The notes under the pieces: model-generated | Database searches by the model: none | What the model saw: only the letters and a program-made list of their open reading frames with translations | Told to the model about the DNA's origin: nothing | Assembly: GCF_028743715.1 (NCBI RefSeq) | Contig: NZ_CP117996.1 | Coordinates: forward strand, 3,241,636-3,305,635 | Length of the DNA stretch: 64,000 bases | Source of the DNA: Microbacterium sp. Clip185 | GTDB lineage: Bacteria; Actinomycetota; Actinomycetes; Actinomycetales; Microbacteriaceae | Reading direction: 5' to 3' | Shown here: piece by piece, positions 63,993 through 64,000 of the stretch | Layout: the number at the start of each line of letters is the position of its first letter | Numbering within the stretch: the first letter of the stretch is position 1 | Position numbers and translations under genes: made by a program

Positions 63993-64000
63993 GAGGCTGT

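Overview
The window is high-GC actinobacterial chromosome, most likely Microbacteriaceae (Microbacterium or a close relative). The right end holds the replication-origin neighbourhood in the usual actinobacterial order, read on the minus strand: DnaA-box region, dnaN, recF, a DUF721 gene, gyrB, gyrA, a DUF3566 gene, tRNA-Ile, tRNA-Ala. Further left is the conserved growth and division cluster fhaA-fhaB-pstP-rodA-pbpA-pknA-pknB, with trpG/pabA, a class E sortase and crgA beside it.

Layout. 1-2160: end of a YhgE/Pip-type membrane gene and a secreted lysozyme-fold protein. 2160-5811: a small lower-GC island (two Cys-loop mini-membrane proteins, a frameshifted gene, an XRE regulator, a secreted cutinase-family esterase, the C-terminal stump of a conjugation-type coupling ATPase). 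Each side of the island carries the same 29-bp terminator sequence. 5857-14600: qorB-like reductase with a divergent HxlR regulator, the six-gene Mrp (Mnh) cation/proton antiporter operon, and a LacI regulator. 14650-25240: MFS exporter, two-component system, GAP-family protein, nucS, HAD phosphatase, a rhomboid-like/DUF2156 fusion, cspA, GntR regulator, aldo/keto reductase, a small hypothetical.

25358-37745: a unit of about 12.4 kb bounded by 14-bp inverted repeats (13/14 identical) and flanked directly by a 9-bp direct repeat, as expected of a transposon with its target-site duplication. It is inserted between tRNA-Leu(CAG) and what looks like that tRNA's original terminator. The cargo is an HTH-ImmA/IrrE metalloprotease with a small membrane protein, then an amino-acid/amide catabolism set: APC permease, Orn/Lys/Arg-decarboxylase-fold PLP enzyme, LysR regulator, amidase, TetR regulator with a 26-bp palindromic operator, M20 deacylase, and a 5'-truncated MHS transporter. 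The transporter is fused head-to-head to a 5'-truncated transposase-like gene. This element is the most notable structure in the window.

37753-64000: tRNA-Leu, the fhaA-pknB cluster, sortase operon, crgA, a zinc-ribbon rhomboid protease, cyclophilin, YbaK-type deacylase, a PIG-L-type lipoprotein, a Nudix protein, a three-gene set resembling type VII secretion substrates, then tRNAs, gyrases and the origin region. Many long ORFs antisense to core genes are GC-bias shadows and are omitted. Identifications rest on reading motifs by eye; no database search was run.
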